A DNA stretch of 64,000 nucleotides, from contig NC_083597.1 in assembly GCF_020882245.1 (NCBI RefSeq), positions 25,088,652-25,152,651 of the forward strand. The letters run 5' to 3'. Each line of letters starts with the position of its first letter. Position 1 is the stretch's first letter. The position numbers and the translations under genes are program-made. Below the pieces are notes generated by a model. It had not been told where the DNA came from. It saw only the letters and a list, made by a program, of their open reading frames with translations, and did no database searches. The DNA comes from Rhopalosiphum padi. Taxonomy: Eukaryota; Arthropoda; Insecta; Hemiptera; Aphididae. Below are positions 11,301 through 25,309 of the stretch, one piece after another.

Positions 11301-13499
11301 TATGTATCTTTAATATTTTTAAATAGTTATATAATTAATAACTTATGATGTACCTTTATTACATTTTTAAGCTTATTGACCCAGTGAAAATTGTTGATCA
11401 TTTATAAAAAAAAAAAACTAAAAAAAAAATGTTTAAAATAATGTTTTTAAGTTTATTAATTAATATAATAAATACATGTTGAATGTTGATGGTACCTTAA
11501 ACTTTCCTATTTATTTGCATACATTGTTAAAATAATTAATAGATTATTTTAGTGTATGTGTTAATAAGTAATAACTATAATTGTATAATGTAGTAATTCA
11601 ATATCACGTAACTTCATGTATATGCAATTGGTACTTCATATACTTGATCTATAATACTTGTATAGTGTGCACACTGTACACTGTGCGTCTGTACTTATAC
11701 ATATATTATATAAGTTTAAATAATTTATTTTAAAAGTATACAAGTATAGTCTTACATTCTACCAAATAGTAAGCTAAATCTTATTTATGAATAGAATTTA
11801 ACATTTTATGAGCGAATAAATTAAATAAATGTTATATATATATAGAGTACCTATATAATAATAATATAATATATATTTGTAAACATCAATATTGTATTAT
11901 ATTATTATTAATTATACGAATCAACACAATAATATAATTTGCATACCCAGTAAAACAACTAAATTTTTTTTTATTATTAGGTACTACTGTACTAGGATAA
12001 TAATTAAAATAAATAAGTAATTTACTTTAAGCCATTTGACCATGAAATTCGTTAAATGTAATTTTTTAGAAGTTGGCAAATTTACGGAGTAAGTTATTTT
12101 AAACATAACATTTATATTAATTAACATTTTTACAGTTATATGCACGTATGTATATATAATAACTCATACACACACACATATGCTATTTATTATTTTATTT
12201 TATACTTTTCTATTTTTATCTTACGCTATTGTCTATTCTTATGAACATTACCTTATATTTTTACTCACGCAAATAATAATTAATAAGCTAATAAATAATA
12301 ATAACATTGTAATAATGCATACTATTCTAGAATATGAGCGTAGCAAGAAATTCTTTTTGTGTCAGTCATCACAATTATTTATATCAAAATACTTTTCAAA
12401 TTATCCTTATGGGTGGGGGGGGGGGGCAGTAATTTTTATGCTACTAGTTATGGACAAAATGGATTTTTTTTTTGTAATTCAGAAAGGAAGTCATTGTTTC
12501 TCGCTCAAACCAACACACATAAGTAATTTTTATAAATTTTAATTGAAGCTTACAATTTAATAAAATAAGATATTTAAACTAAAGTTGACAAATTTCCTAT
12601 ACACTTTTAAGTTTTAGTTATTACATTGTTATTCAAAAAATATTAATTATGGAGGCTGCAAACCATTTCAACATTATTGTGTATACTATTATTTAATATA
12701 CTTTATTATACACCATGTAATTTTTAAATAATATAATATAATATAATAACAAAGTACCTACACTCGAGACTTATTATACATAGCAGAAGCGAGTTCCCTG
12801 TTTTTAAAATTGTATATGGTATATGATATATTATTATATCTATTTTTGATTTCCTAAAGTTTTAATGTTTTAAAATTAAGATTTATGGCTAGGGTGCACA
12901 CTAGCGATGTCCTTGGCCCGGGTCTATAGGCAGTGAAAAACAACCCCTGATTACGGAAATAAAAAAAAGCTAAACAAGTCAAGGTTCATGTTATCGTTAA
13001 TTGTCGTTATCGATTTCTACACTTATACTATTTTAAAATACTATTGCAATTGTTATTTTAGATGTCACAGTTTCTTATATTAGATATCTACTACCTATAA
13101 TATTTATACTTAATTAAACATGTAAGTATTTCATTATTTATTATAATATTATAACTATTAAATTAATGAGTGACTACCTACACATTTGTAATTTGTATGA
13201 TTTATTGAATAGTAAAATAATTATCAAAAAAATGTATCACCTTTAAATTAGTTGAAAAATGCTATGTATTATAACTTAAAATATAATGTGTATTTTGGTT
13301 TCGATTTTCATAAATATAATTAGAAATCGGGGACTAAACAATATGTCGAAAACTATTATACATTTATTGTTAAAAATACTGTTTTTATAACGAATCCAAT
13401 TTTTATATTGAATGTGAGAGCTGTTTGTAAGTTTTTCATGACATCTTAATAATATATCAAAACAAATTAAAGTTGATATAAAATGCTTATAGAACCACT
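11301..13499. other. AT-rich noncoding DNA with a G12 tract
   Basis: No gene is supported. A 120-codon frame at 12180-12542 is made of Phe/Ile/Leu/Asn codons of AT-rich DNA and is crossed by a 12-G homopolymer, so I read it as chance. A small GC-rich patch at 12890-12950 contains CCTTGGCCCGGGTCTATAGG. Confidence 0.45.
12415..12426 (+). repeat. G12 homopolymer
   Basis: Twelve consecutive G follow GGGT in an AT-rich setting. Length is prone to sequencing and replication slippage. Confidence 0.9.
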
Positions 13500-13710
13500 C
13501 TGTATTTCAGTGGGATGCGTGTATTATTTCGTACCATCCCCGCATGGCCGCACGACACTTGCGCATTTCTATAGACCTATGTAGCGACCGTGACCTACTA
13601 ACCGAAGCACAACCCCTGGGAATATTTTACATGGGCCTCGGTATAGGCTCGTGACCTAAATCTGGTGATGTAGTCTGGGTCGTGCACAAGCTGTGTATAT
13701 TTTCTGAAAA
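13500..13710. other. CpG-containing GC-richer block, unidentified
   Basis: About 200 bp (for example CCCCGCATGGCCGCACGACA near 13538-13557) stand out from the AT-rich background. A GGGCCTCGGTATAGGCTCGTG word near 13634 resembles GGCCCGGGTCTATAGGCAGTG near 12916. This suggests both belong to a degenerate repeat about 0.8 kb long bounded by related segments, but the match is short and I cannot assign a family. No open frame of note. Confidence 0.3.
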
Positions 13711-16624
13711 AACAGGTCGCGCGTAAAAAATGTATATTATAAAAAATAACAAGTAAAGTTTTGTTAAAAATCGTTTTAAAATTGATAGTTTTATTGATTG
13801 ATTGTTGTTAATGTAAATGTATGATTATATAATTCGAAATAGCCATATTATAGGTAATAATACTATTTCACGACTCCCTACGATGAGTGAAGCAAGATGA
13901 GTATTCCTAACAAGCAACCTTTACACCTGCTGTTATTAATTTCTCTTTCGTATATAACATATTAAGGTTTCAACGATTGTATTTGTCTAACTTTCGTTTG
14001 ACTTATTTATTGCCACATTCGCTCTTCTTACAATTATTGTATACAATATCTAGATATTAATATAAACATTATTTATTGTATCACATTATTTTATAGGTGC
14101 TTTTGTTTTACATTTTAATAATAAATAAAAAAAAAAAATCATAAAATCAATGTAATATAATTGCATTCAAAAAATTAATCGGAACGGTGGGGAAATTTCT
14201 CCAACCAACGTGATACGGTTGCCGGTAGTTCTTTGTATTTATAGAGAACAATTTTAAAAAAAATTATAAAATTCTCTTAAAGTACCAACTAAATACTAAC
14301 ATAAGACTCAATTATAAATATTAGTATATTAATATTATAAGTACTTAACATATATATTTATATTACGATCACAGTTTTCAGAGTTTTCTCCTTCTATGAG
14401 GATAAATAATAATGATAATTAAGAAAAATATTATAATTATTGTAAAACCATACATTTATTTAAAAAAAATATATCTATTGATTTATTTGGGATCTAAAAC
14501 GATTAATAGGTAATAATTATTAGAGTACCTACAATAAACATTGAGTGTAACTATTCCTATACATCATCGCTTAAATAATAATAAACATTTTTTAAAAGAT
14601 TAGAATATCAAAGTAAGATAATAAATAATTTAAAAGTTATTTAATATATTAGTTATCATTTATCATTAGGATTTAATCATGCATTAGTCACTTTTTTTAA
14701 AGCTAAAATACATATCATCAACTGTATTTGTATATTATGTTTTATAGTTGGTTAAACAAAATAAAAGTAATAAAATAAAACGTATATATTTAACATGAAT
14801 ATAATTTAAATTATGTGCATACATAAACATTAAAATTTTATATATATACTGTAGATACATAGATATCATCTAATAACAGTTGCTCTAATAAAATACAGGT
14901 TCCATTTAAACCATCTGTATCTTACCTATACTGAATTGGCACACTATAAAGTTAATCCTTTATTAAATCATTTAAAATATAATACTGCATTTATTGGTAG
15001 TTAATACTATTTATTAGTACATAATACTTTGGAGTTTTGGTATTTAATATACCGAATAAGGTATGTCGGTATACCTAGTAAATTGTGACACAGTTAGGTA
15101 TTAATCAATTTATAGAAAATAGGGAAGTTATATGTTTAGGGCACTCAAACAACTATAAGCTATAGGTACTTACTGTTATTGTATGTTAAGGTAGGTACCT
15201 ATTTATTTAGTAATATACATATTATCATATTACAATGTTTAAACGTATGGGTAATGTCTTATAAAGTTGTTTTTTTTTAACTTAAGCGCAAGTAAACAAT
15301 ATGCGTGTATTTTATATCTAGGAACATCGTGATTTAAAATGTGTGTATTCAAAACAAATTAAATATTATCTAATCTACAGACAACTAAAAACTCTTCACA
15401 TAGATTATATTGGCGCCTACTATAAAACATATCTGTACTGACGTAATATCATTTTGAAAGAAAACTTATGGTCACAATTCATAACAACTGCCTACAAATT
15501 TACTAACTATAATTAATTTATCTCTCATCTCAATACCTAATTAAGCATTTTATTAAAAATGGCTATACTTTTTGTATAGTTGTACCAAACTTGTAATTAT
15601 AGATTGTCCCGTTCATTATTCTTACTCAAAAATCATTAACGAAGACATATACAGTTGTTGCAAGTACTTTTGTTGTCTATAAAAATTATCTAATTGCTCA
15701 GTCGCTCAGAATTACCTAATGATTGATATTACCTCAATCAAAGCATGTAATTAAAGAATGATTACAAATATTTTTAATTAAATTTAACATAGACTATAAT
15801 CAAGTTATATACTACCTATTCACGTTTTTAATATATGTAATGCGTAAATATAATATAATAATATTAGTTATTACAATATTATTTTATGATATTGTATTAT
15901 ATTATATTATAGTATTTACTATTTAACATATTTTTCTGCAGACTGCAATATATTAATAAAGATAAAACGAATTTAGATATCTAAAATACTTAACTTATTA
16001 CCTATCTATTTTATCAACTTGCCTACGAAATGACAAATTACAAAAACGACTATACTTTACTGTACTCAATTCCCTTTTCTGTAAATACATTTTTTTGTAA
16101 ATATTTCCATTCTATAAGCATTGAATGAAAAAAGCGCGCTAATGTTGTCGTGTACTAAACGTATGATACAATTATTTTTCTTATTTTCCTAATTAATCGA
16201 TCGGACAAGAATTTAAATATATTTTTTGGGGCATATTATAATATTATATATGTATAGTAAGAATTCGTATAAATAATGTATTTCATTTTTTTTTAAACTT
16301 ATATAAAAAAAGAATGGAATCATTGATTTTTTAACTTTTTTACATTTATATAGACAAGTGAGTCTATAGATTTACAATTTAGGGAGGAGAGGATACTATT
16401 GGTATTTCATTAAAGAATTCCTTAAACAACTTCTTTATATCTCTACCTTAATACTAACAACATATAAGCTTATTGTAAATTTGAAGTACAAATGTATTAT
16501 TGGCATATTATATATATATAGAGAGAGATCATCTTTAAAATTAGCTTGTAAAAATGATCGTACGGGCATAGCCAATATAACTATTGTTTAAACTCAGTGA
16601 GGCCTAGTAATCATTACTGATATT

Positions 16625-16655
<31 letters not shown>

Positions 16656-17039
16656 CTAATACAAATTTTATAACTTAAAGACATACAAATATTGAAAACA
16701 GTATAAATGTTCAATTTCTTAAATATTTATACTTCTGAATCACCTCGTCCTTGATCTATACCATCTGCAGCATATTATATATATTTTTGAAACATTAGGA
16801 AAATCTAAACAGAGTTTTAATAATTTAATGGTATTATTTTGGATTAAAATAAATAGTTATATTTTAATAGTTTACATGCTATTTGGTATTATATTATAGC
16901 TATTGAAATAAAATCAAAATTAATTAAAAACAATGCAATTTAATGTTTTTTACCTCATAAAGCAAAGGACACTATAATGATCGTGATATTAAGACAAAAT
17001 AGTTATATCACACCTTATATACCTACCTATTAAATTATT
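13711..17039. other. AT-rich noncoding DNA
   Basis: No gene, RNA or recognisable mobile element was seen. Base texture is uniform, with TA microrepeats (for example 16509-16520) and TAGGTACCTA-type words (15192-15201). Confidence 0.5.
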
Positions 17040-17600
17040 GTTTTTGGTAAAAACCTTCTTTAATGTTAAAAAGAAACGGGCCATTATCCTCTGTTGTTAT
17101 ATTTTAAGCGTAATTCGTCTTCGGATACATTTCTTCCTTGATTACTACTGTAATGTGTTTATATGTGCATAGCGCGATTTTAAAATTAAGTTTTAAAAGG
17201 TACTTGACCCGTATAGCATGTAATATCACGCCATGTCTGACGAGCAGCCAGGTGAATTCAATACTATCCGGTTCCCCTAGCACACCATGAGGTCTCATTT
17301 GAATTGGTAATCGAAAGAAAAAAAATGTAAACGCACCAATAACAAATATACAATAATGATACACCTTGTAGAACAATGGGTGTCCCCCTGTAAAATGTTT
17401 TCCAGGCCGTAAAGCGATTGTGGTAAATGTTTTTTGGGCTTTAAAGAAACCTGAATCACTTATAATTGTCTACGAGAACGTTTTACTCACCTCCATAACC
17501 TTTGGACACTTCCGATTTAAGTAGATACGTAGGTTTAACATCGATAATTTAATTAAAATAGATTAAAATTTTCAATGGTGTCCTAAACAATCTATAAATA
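17040..17600 (-). other. GC-richer block with minus-strand open frame and splice donor (repeat or exon fragment)
   Basis: This island is richer in GC than its flanks. On the minus strand, bases 17543 down to 17491 read I-D-V-K-P-T-Y-L-L-K-S-E-V-S-K-G-Y-G in one frame and run into a very good splice donor (GGAGGTGAGTAAAA, GT just below 17491). Further down the same strand a separate 90-codon frame (17376-17104) is hydrophobic at its start. Neither matches a protein family I recognise. It may be a diverged transposon-derived fragment, since such GC islands with broken frames are common in repeats, or a real exon whose partners are out of sight. Confidence 0.25.
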
Positions 17601-18317
17601 TGCACGCACGTTATATTTTAGTATCCGAGAACAATTTCATGCTCCTGGTATTCGTATTCGTTAATTTTTTGAGATAATTAATAAAATATTATAATTAAAA
17701 TTTACGAAAATAAAATGTTTTACTTAAGTAACTTAATATTTTTGTAATATTATGTATTGGTTATGGTGAGTGGGTAATTCAATAAAATATAAAATAAGAA
17801 TATAATTAAAAATAATATTTTGCAGATTCATTATTGGTCTGATTTTCTAACTACAAAGTCTAAATGAAAGAAATGATATGTACTTAGATAATAAAATAAA
17901 CGATGTATTGAAAATTATATCCCACTTATTAGATATATATAGTCTTTACTCTATAGTTATGCCTATATTATATAGTATAAAGTAAATACAAATTGTCTTA
18001 TCTTAATACTCTACACTACTATGTTAAATTACACTTGATACAATTGTGGATAATTTGTACTGGACTATAACCCATATTGGTCCTTATCAAATTGATAAAA
18101 CTATAACACGAAGTTCAAACGTACATGACCTAAAAAAAGAAAAAGAAATAAACTGTACTTAATAAGAAATAACTAATAATACGTACATTTTTTGGAGGAT
18201 AAGTATTGCCAGTATTGGTTAGATAGGATCTTATAATAATATGCTGATTTCATGTCAACTATTATCAACACCAAAAAATTTATAGTTGCTATTAACACAA
18301 GTCTTCTATTGTTTCAG

Positions 18318-18352
18318 ATTATTATGAATTAAATATTTTAAAATTAAAATAG
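18318..18352 (+). ncRNA. Possible 35-nt microexon
   Basis: A pyrimidine-rich acceptor (GTCTTCTATTGTTTCAG, ending at 18317) and a consensus donor (ATAGGTAAGTAC, GT at 18353-18354) frame 35 bases. The enclosed sequence is almost pure A/T with stops in every frame. This is weak evidence: both sites are good but the content is not exon-like. Confidence 0.15.
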
Positions 18353-18559
18353 GTAAGTACGTAGGTACCATGTTTGGAAATTCCATTAAAATTATGTTTT
18401 AGAATTATTTGCATACTATTGTTAAATAAAGGTAGTTATTGTTAGTTTTTTCAGTTTATACAAATCGTACTGTAGTATACTCACAATTCACGTATGTATT
18501 ATTAATCCTTCATAAAATTTTATTTGCAATAAACGGTTTCAACTATTGTCTATTCAACA

Positions 18560-18625
18560 AGTTGAACTGTTCGCCATCGGCAATGGCCAATGACGATACG
18601 CGCTCATGACGTATAGTGATAATAT
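18560..18625. promoter_or_regulatory. Small CRE/CCAAT-like regulatory patch
   Basis: A short GC-richer patch contains GGCCAATGACGATACGCGC followed by ATGACGTATAG. TGACGTAT also occurs in the 33 kb island (33281-33288), where it sits among perfect CREs. The CCAAT and CRE-like words close together suggest a minor enhancer or promoter, unproven. Confidence 0.25.
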
Positions 18626-21600
18626 TTTCTAAATTCTCACAACATACGAGTTGATTGGATCGGAGTATGGTGTGTTTCTAGAATATTTTTGTGTTTTACT
18701 TAAATAGAATAAAGAAGATGCTGATAAATTTCAGATAAACATCACAAGACACTAACTTTGGGCTATGGGCATTAATCTATTGTGTTATTAATAATAAATT
18801 ATTATGTATAAGTTAGGATATCTATCTGGATGTGTAAGTACTTATGAATCGATTTTTGTTTAATGAACTTATTTTTATGATAGTAGTTACGCGGGTGGGT
18901 ACAAGGTAACAAAACTATTGTGCCTACAAGTAAACGCTTTGTTTTTTGGTTGATATTATGCAATTAAAATAACTAAAAACACTTTTTAAATACTTACAAT
19001 AGTCCTACATTAGCCTAGGACAGAAATGCAAAAGATATTACAATGAAAATATTAATAATAGCAATGAAAGAAAAGAAATGAATATAGTAATATATATTTA
19101 TTTATGTAGATAATAAAAATTATTTATTTCAAATATTATTGTAATCGTTTGTTATAAATACTAGTAAATATGCAATCAAAATTAATTAACGATAATTTTG
19201 AAGCGGTTATTGGCACATATATTATAATAAATAAATATATTTGCATAATGTATTTGAAATATGTCACATACTTGCATAAGATACCCCTATTAGATATCTA
19301 CATTCTACATAATTCATAAATGTAGGTACTTAAAAAATGATGAATAATGAATAATAATAAATTATCATAAGGAATCATTGATTGCAGAAACGTTACGAGT
19401 CAATTACTTAGAACTTTTGGGTGATTGATAAAAACTGTACATAATATAAATAATTTTGAAAAAAATCTTTAAGGAATCTTAGGTTACATTTAGTTTCCAC
19501 ACCCTGTGAGTATAGTTCATTTGAATGCAAATCAATCTTAAATCTTTATCATTTGTGTGAATTTGTGTATACTGTTTGGACGAACTTTGATGAAGCGGGA
19601 GAATCGTGTAGCAATTAGTCGAGAACAGAATATCGTTTAAATGTTAGATCAACAACCTATTTTCCCCATTTCAATAGATATATAGCCACATAGAACTATC
19701 AGTATTAAAATACTTAAAAAATAAGTTTGTTTTATGCACCATACATAAAGTTTTTGATAACGATTCAACACTTTCCAATATTGTTAAATAAAATAAAATA
19801 CAATACCTAGGTATAACATTACAACCACTATTAAATATTATTATATAGCAGTTGTATTAAAAATGTGATAACACAAAACAATAATGATGTTTTGATTGGA
19901 TTTTACATCATATAGTTTATTTTATTCATTACTCGTCCAAACTGTCTATCTTATTTGTTTAAACAGAGTATACGTAACTCACCTTAACTATAGAAGTATA
20001 GACCGTCCTTTACATATACACTACCTTATTAATATTATTTTGCGTAGCATTGATTACAATTTTAAAATGTGATTTTTATATATCGAGGAAAAATTAATGT
20101 TATGAATATTGTGTTTTTTGGTAACCATATACTCGTAGATGATTCATAATTGGATTGTTCACTTATTTCAAATATTATAATTATAATGAATTATACATAT
20201 ATATAACAGAGTGAAGTCAAAAACCAATTAATGCTTGCTTAAAGAAACACATTTATAATATTTTGACGACACTAAATGTTTAATTATGTATAATAAACAT
20301 AACATTACCATTATATTTACATTCATATACATATAGTGTCGTCAATATAACACTACAATATGTATACTGCTTTTCGTTTAATGAAATATTCCTTGTTCAA
20401 GTCGTAAATAATCATTTTTAATTGATCATTAAAAACAGATAAATATAATGTTTCAAACTAAAAAATAAATATACATGAATACATAGATGTTACATTGTTA
20501 CATTCAAATAGAAATAGTAAATCATGAATATAGACATAGGCATCAAATTAATTTGTAAATTGTGTAATCAGTTAGCAATTTAAATATCATTATATAATAT
20601 TAAAATTTTAAATTTTAGTTTAAAGAAAGAAGTAACTTGTGAGTTGTAATAAATACATAATATTGAACAAATATAATATTAAGTATATAGGAATAATGTT
20701 GATTTTCTATTTTTAATTTTCATCGATTAATAATTTGCAAGCATTGATTATTAACTTAAAATGGTTTAATTTTGTTTTAGTGGTTTTATTTTATTTTATT
20801 AAAATAATTATTATTTATCCACATTTATATAACATATATAGATATTAGATACTATAATATATACTTATTAATATAATTGACTATTAAATATATGCATTAT
20901 TTATATATTGTAGTTAAATATATGATATTTAAAGTACCTATAAGTAAATAATACATAATTTATCTAGTACTTAAGTATTTATGTTACATTATTTTTATTA
21001 ATTATTAATAATTTTTAACTTACAGGATTATACAAAGATAGAAAAATAATATTTTAGTTTCTTTTATATGTTGGTATTATACTATTGCATGCATGTATTT
21101 TATACACATTTTAGGTACGTAAAATTACTATATTTTTAACTTTTCACCTTGGTTTAATGCTGTTATTTATACTAACATAGACAGGTAGTACAGTTCTACA
21201 TTATAATTGGTCATATATTTATTAAAAAATTGTTTTTTATACCTAGAAATTAATTATTGTTAATATTGTTTATAAATTTATAATATTATTGTACTTTTAC
21301 TTTTAAAAAATATTAGTAATATTACCTATAATAAATTGGTATATTACGTTACGTTCAAAAAAACAAAATAATAATAATAATCGTAGTATAATTATTCACA
21401 CGTGCCGTAAAGCCACGTGATAACAATTTACCTTGGTGACGATATAATCACATAATTCCTATAAATATAATATAATCGCCAATAAATCTTATTACTTTTT
21501 ATACTTATTTTTCTAATAATGATATTAAGAAAAACATTTTTGCAATAAAATTGATTTATTAATTGTTTTTTTATTATCATAGTTTTATATATACTATAAC

Positions 21601-24600
21601 TTTATAGGTAGATACATAATATATGATATATAGTATTATAACTTCAACTAGATACAATAGTTGTACTATACAACTTGTATAATAGGCAGTGGCCAGTGAC
21701 GGTAGTGAATATATTATGGCTAACCTAGCTATAGGATTTATAATACTGTATTGTAAGTTTTAAAGAGGGAAAAATTGCGAGTTGGATAACTGGTTAAATA
21801 TGATACACTCTAGAAGTCCAGGTGATGGCTGATAACTGACACGACCTCTCCAAAGATAAAGCAACGTAGTGGCTTATCGCAGTTTTAATTTGCACTTGTC
21901 TAGATAATAATATATTGGAATTGAAAACATTGCCAGAACTCAACATTAAAATACAACATAACGATGCTTCTGTCCTGGAGACACTATACTATCATTATTC
22001 ATAGTTCAACGATAAAAACAGCCGATATAGTGTTGTTAAACTATGTTTTAGCATATTGCACATTCTAAAAGAACTTTATATCCTACTGTATGTATTATAT
22101 TTATATATATAACCGAAATTATAAGACGTACCACGTACGTAAGCATATAACGAAAATGATATAATACGAATGTGTAACAAACAAAAATAAAAATTTACCT
22201 AATCAACTATTTTTGCTTCGGGTAAATTGCTATAAAAATTTTTTGCTTTATCATAAATAAATTATTTTTAACGATCTGTGAATAACGTTGAATATCGTAG
22301 AAGCACATTAATATGATGTATATTCTTAAATATAATTATAATTTGCAAATATTCGTTAAAATTATTGAAAAGACTAAAAAATGTTTTAGTATTGTAAAAT
22401 AAAATATTTACAAAATATATAAATTATAATAAACAATTATTAAATATTTTTATTGTTGTGTGATGTATATAAATACATTTTAGAAGTATCTAATTAAGTG
22501 TAAATAATACATTTTTAATATTCGATTAACGAATACAAATATGAATTAGGTATATATCTATTCTTTAAATCCAAATTAGTTTAATAATTATTCATGAAGT
22601 AATTATTAATACTATTTGATGAGACGTTAGAAGGTTAAAAATTGAATTTTTTTAATTGTTTTTTTTTATGATATAATAAGGTCTATAACCTTAAGTATCT
22701 GATTATAAATATAGGTATTTAAAAATACATACATATAGGTAACTGATAAAAGACAATAATCTATATATATATATAATTATACTACATACATGGTTCATAA
22801 TATTATATTTTTGTTACATTTCAAATATATTAAAATACATTTTCATTGTTAGTTGAAAAATATATAACCATACAAGTATAATAGCACCTATAATATTGTA
22901 ATATTTCTATATAAAAATCGAAAAATTAAATAATTAAACTATTGCATTTTATTAGAATTTTGTGGGGTATATAATATGCACTGTAGATTTTCATAGTAAC
23001 TAATTATTTACCCGGTATTTACTGATTTTTAATTCTATATTATACCTTATTCATTAACTATTTTAGTTATTTAAATAATGATAAATAATCTTTTAAAAAT
23101 AGTCTTACGCAAATAAATTGGATATATATTCCTAGTATAATAATATATGGTTTATATTTCAATCTCACTACGATACTTGCACAATGATGAACAAAAAAAT
23201 AATTGAACAAGTATAAATTAATATTCTATGGCGTGAAAGATAAATAAGGTTAGTCTTTAGACCTTTAGCTTACTTTTTACATATTTGACACGAAAAACAA
23301 GTGTTTTTATATAGTTTAGGTTTAGCAGATTTTAATCGAGCTATTTAAAATTCATATTGTGATATAAAAATTGGTTTTCGAGCAAAAATTAGGGTAGTTT
23401 TTATCTACGAGTCTTGACTATGAATTATGATTTGTAAGTCATATTTTTTTTCTTTAGTGAGTTCACTTTTTTTTTTTATCTAGTGTTAAGTAGTCATGCT
23501 TTATAGTATATAATATATATTATAAATAGGTACCAATGGAATTTTACCCACGCTTGTTTTATTATTTTTAACGTAATCTTTATTAAAATTAAAAGCATTT
23601 TAATACATTATAATATATCTATACCTATATTAGGTATACCTATAACTATATAAGCAATAAGTATACTATTATTTTTAAATATAAATACTTATTCCAAGAA
23701 AATATTAAATGTTTTGGTTGTAATTTCTTCTAATAGATAGAATACATTTTAAGTATGAAATTTAATGGTATATTTTGGAAAACTTTAAAAGTATATAGGT
23801 ACTCAACAAATACGATTTAGTAAGAGAAATATTTTTATGTTAGTACAGGCGCACACATTTTGTTAATCATTTAAGCTTCTAAAAATTAAATTTAAAGCTA
23901 TTGAAAATACAAAAATTACATTTATTACTAAAAATATTATACCATTTTATGGGTAAAAGAGAATTTACAACCATAAGACATGTTAACGGTATAATATACG
24001 TTTAAACATACGTATTGATAAAACTGTGTTCAACGCGGTTGTAGGACACTATATAGTTTGTACGGTCACATAGACATATGAAAAGCGTTGACATTATATA
24101 TTTCAAGTATAAAAAAATGTAAACGTTTTTTATAATTATTATTTCTAATTTAAATATGTAGTTGCAAGTAGTTATATAGCTTGTTTGTATTCACCTAAAT
24201 ATTCTATTTGTCTACATATAGACTGATACAATTGGAAAAAAAACAGTCTTGAACTTTTATTTTGTGGTTTTAAAATTCTCCATATAGTGTATAAACTATA
24301 AATAGTGTTCTCTTAGGTGTCATCAAACTAATATTGATTGCAAAATCGATTGAGATTGCGCGAGTTTAACCTAAAGTTTTGAGTAATCTAATCTTATCTC
24401 ATCTTTTAAAATATATCTATTACCCAGTTTATTTTCATCATACAAATTGTCTACAATCAATTATTATCAGTGTATTATCATACAAAGTATCATTTTAGTT
24501 GTATGTAAATCAAACAATAGGCAGTGTGCTCTTTTACCGTTCAACAATAATTCTATAAAAGGGCGTTCGGATTAAGGAAAAACCATATAGGTACTTTAAA

Positions 24601-25056
24601 ATATTTATTATTTAATAAGTAATAACCAATATAGGCATTAGTTGTAGTGCAATGACAAGTTACACTTCTTAAACATAATTTTAAATTTATTTCTAAATTA
24701 ATGTTTAATAATTATTTGTCTTGCCTATCTATTTATAAAATATTGTCAATATATTAATTAACATTTGTCATTTATCATACATATTACATTATTACTAATT
24801 AATAACAATAATAACAGCTTACACACAATGCTATTATTTTACTGATAGCGACGGTACAGTTTTCGTTTGATACATATTTCTTTATATCGAATATACGTCT
24901 ATACAAATACAATATACGAATACTGCATTAGCAATATCTTATAATAATTATTCTTAATTATTACGATTCAAGATACCTGCTGAAGAACCTATATTGACAA
25001 TTAATAATAAATTATTGTACTTAACATTTTACTAAACATAATAACTTAACTCTATC

Positions 25057-25309
25057 TGGGCGCCCGGAGGGGGCAAGACGGGGCATTTGCCTCCCTCCCT
25101 GGAATTTAAATATAATATTGAACATTTTAACTTTTATTTTGATTTATAAACATTTCATCTATTTTTTTACTTTAGCGTGTTGGGTTGGTATTTGATTTCA
25201 TATAATTCTAACACATTCTGTAGTTTACGAGGAATAAACTTTTTTTAATGTATTTTTTGGTGTTTGATTTCATTATGTCCTTCCCTGATAAATTTCTTGC
25301 GGGCGCCCA
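25057..25309. mobile_element. MITE with GGGCGCCC ends (253 bp)
   Basis: TGGGCGCCCG at 25057-25066 and CGGGCGCCCA at 25300-25309 are exact inverted copies bounding an AT-rich core. Just inside the left end the sequence is G-rich then C-rich (GGAGGGGGCAAGACGGGGC, CCTCCCTCCCTGG). The GGGCGCCC core of each end is itself palindromic. The flanks hold AACTCTATC on the left and AACTATC on the right, a possible eroded target duplication, but it is offset on the right and not secure. There is no coding capacity, so it is non-autonomous. Superfamily not fixed. Confidence 0.6.

Larger units (their letters stand above)
17601..25056. other. Long AT-rich noncoding region
   Basis: About 7.4 kb without a supported coding sequence. 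It holds a possible 35-nt microexon (18318-18352), a CpG/CCAAT/CRE-like patch (18560-18625) and a mildly GC-richer patch at 21680-22020. Otherwise it shows uniform AT-rich DNA with TA microrepeats. It could be intron or intergenic DNA. Confidence 0.45.

Noticed and set aside
12180..12542. 120-codon open frame
   Set aside because: It is the longest forward frame in the window but consists of AT-driven residues and runs through a G12 homopolymer; no motif, no splice context.
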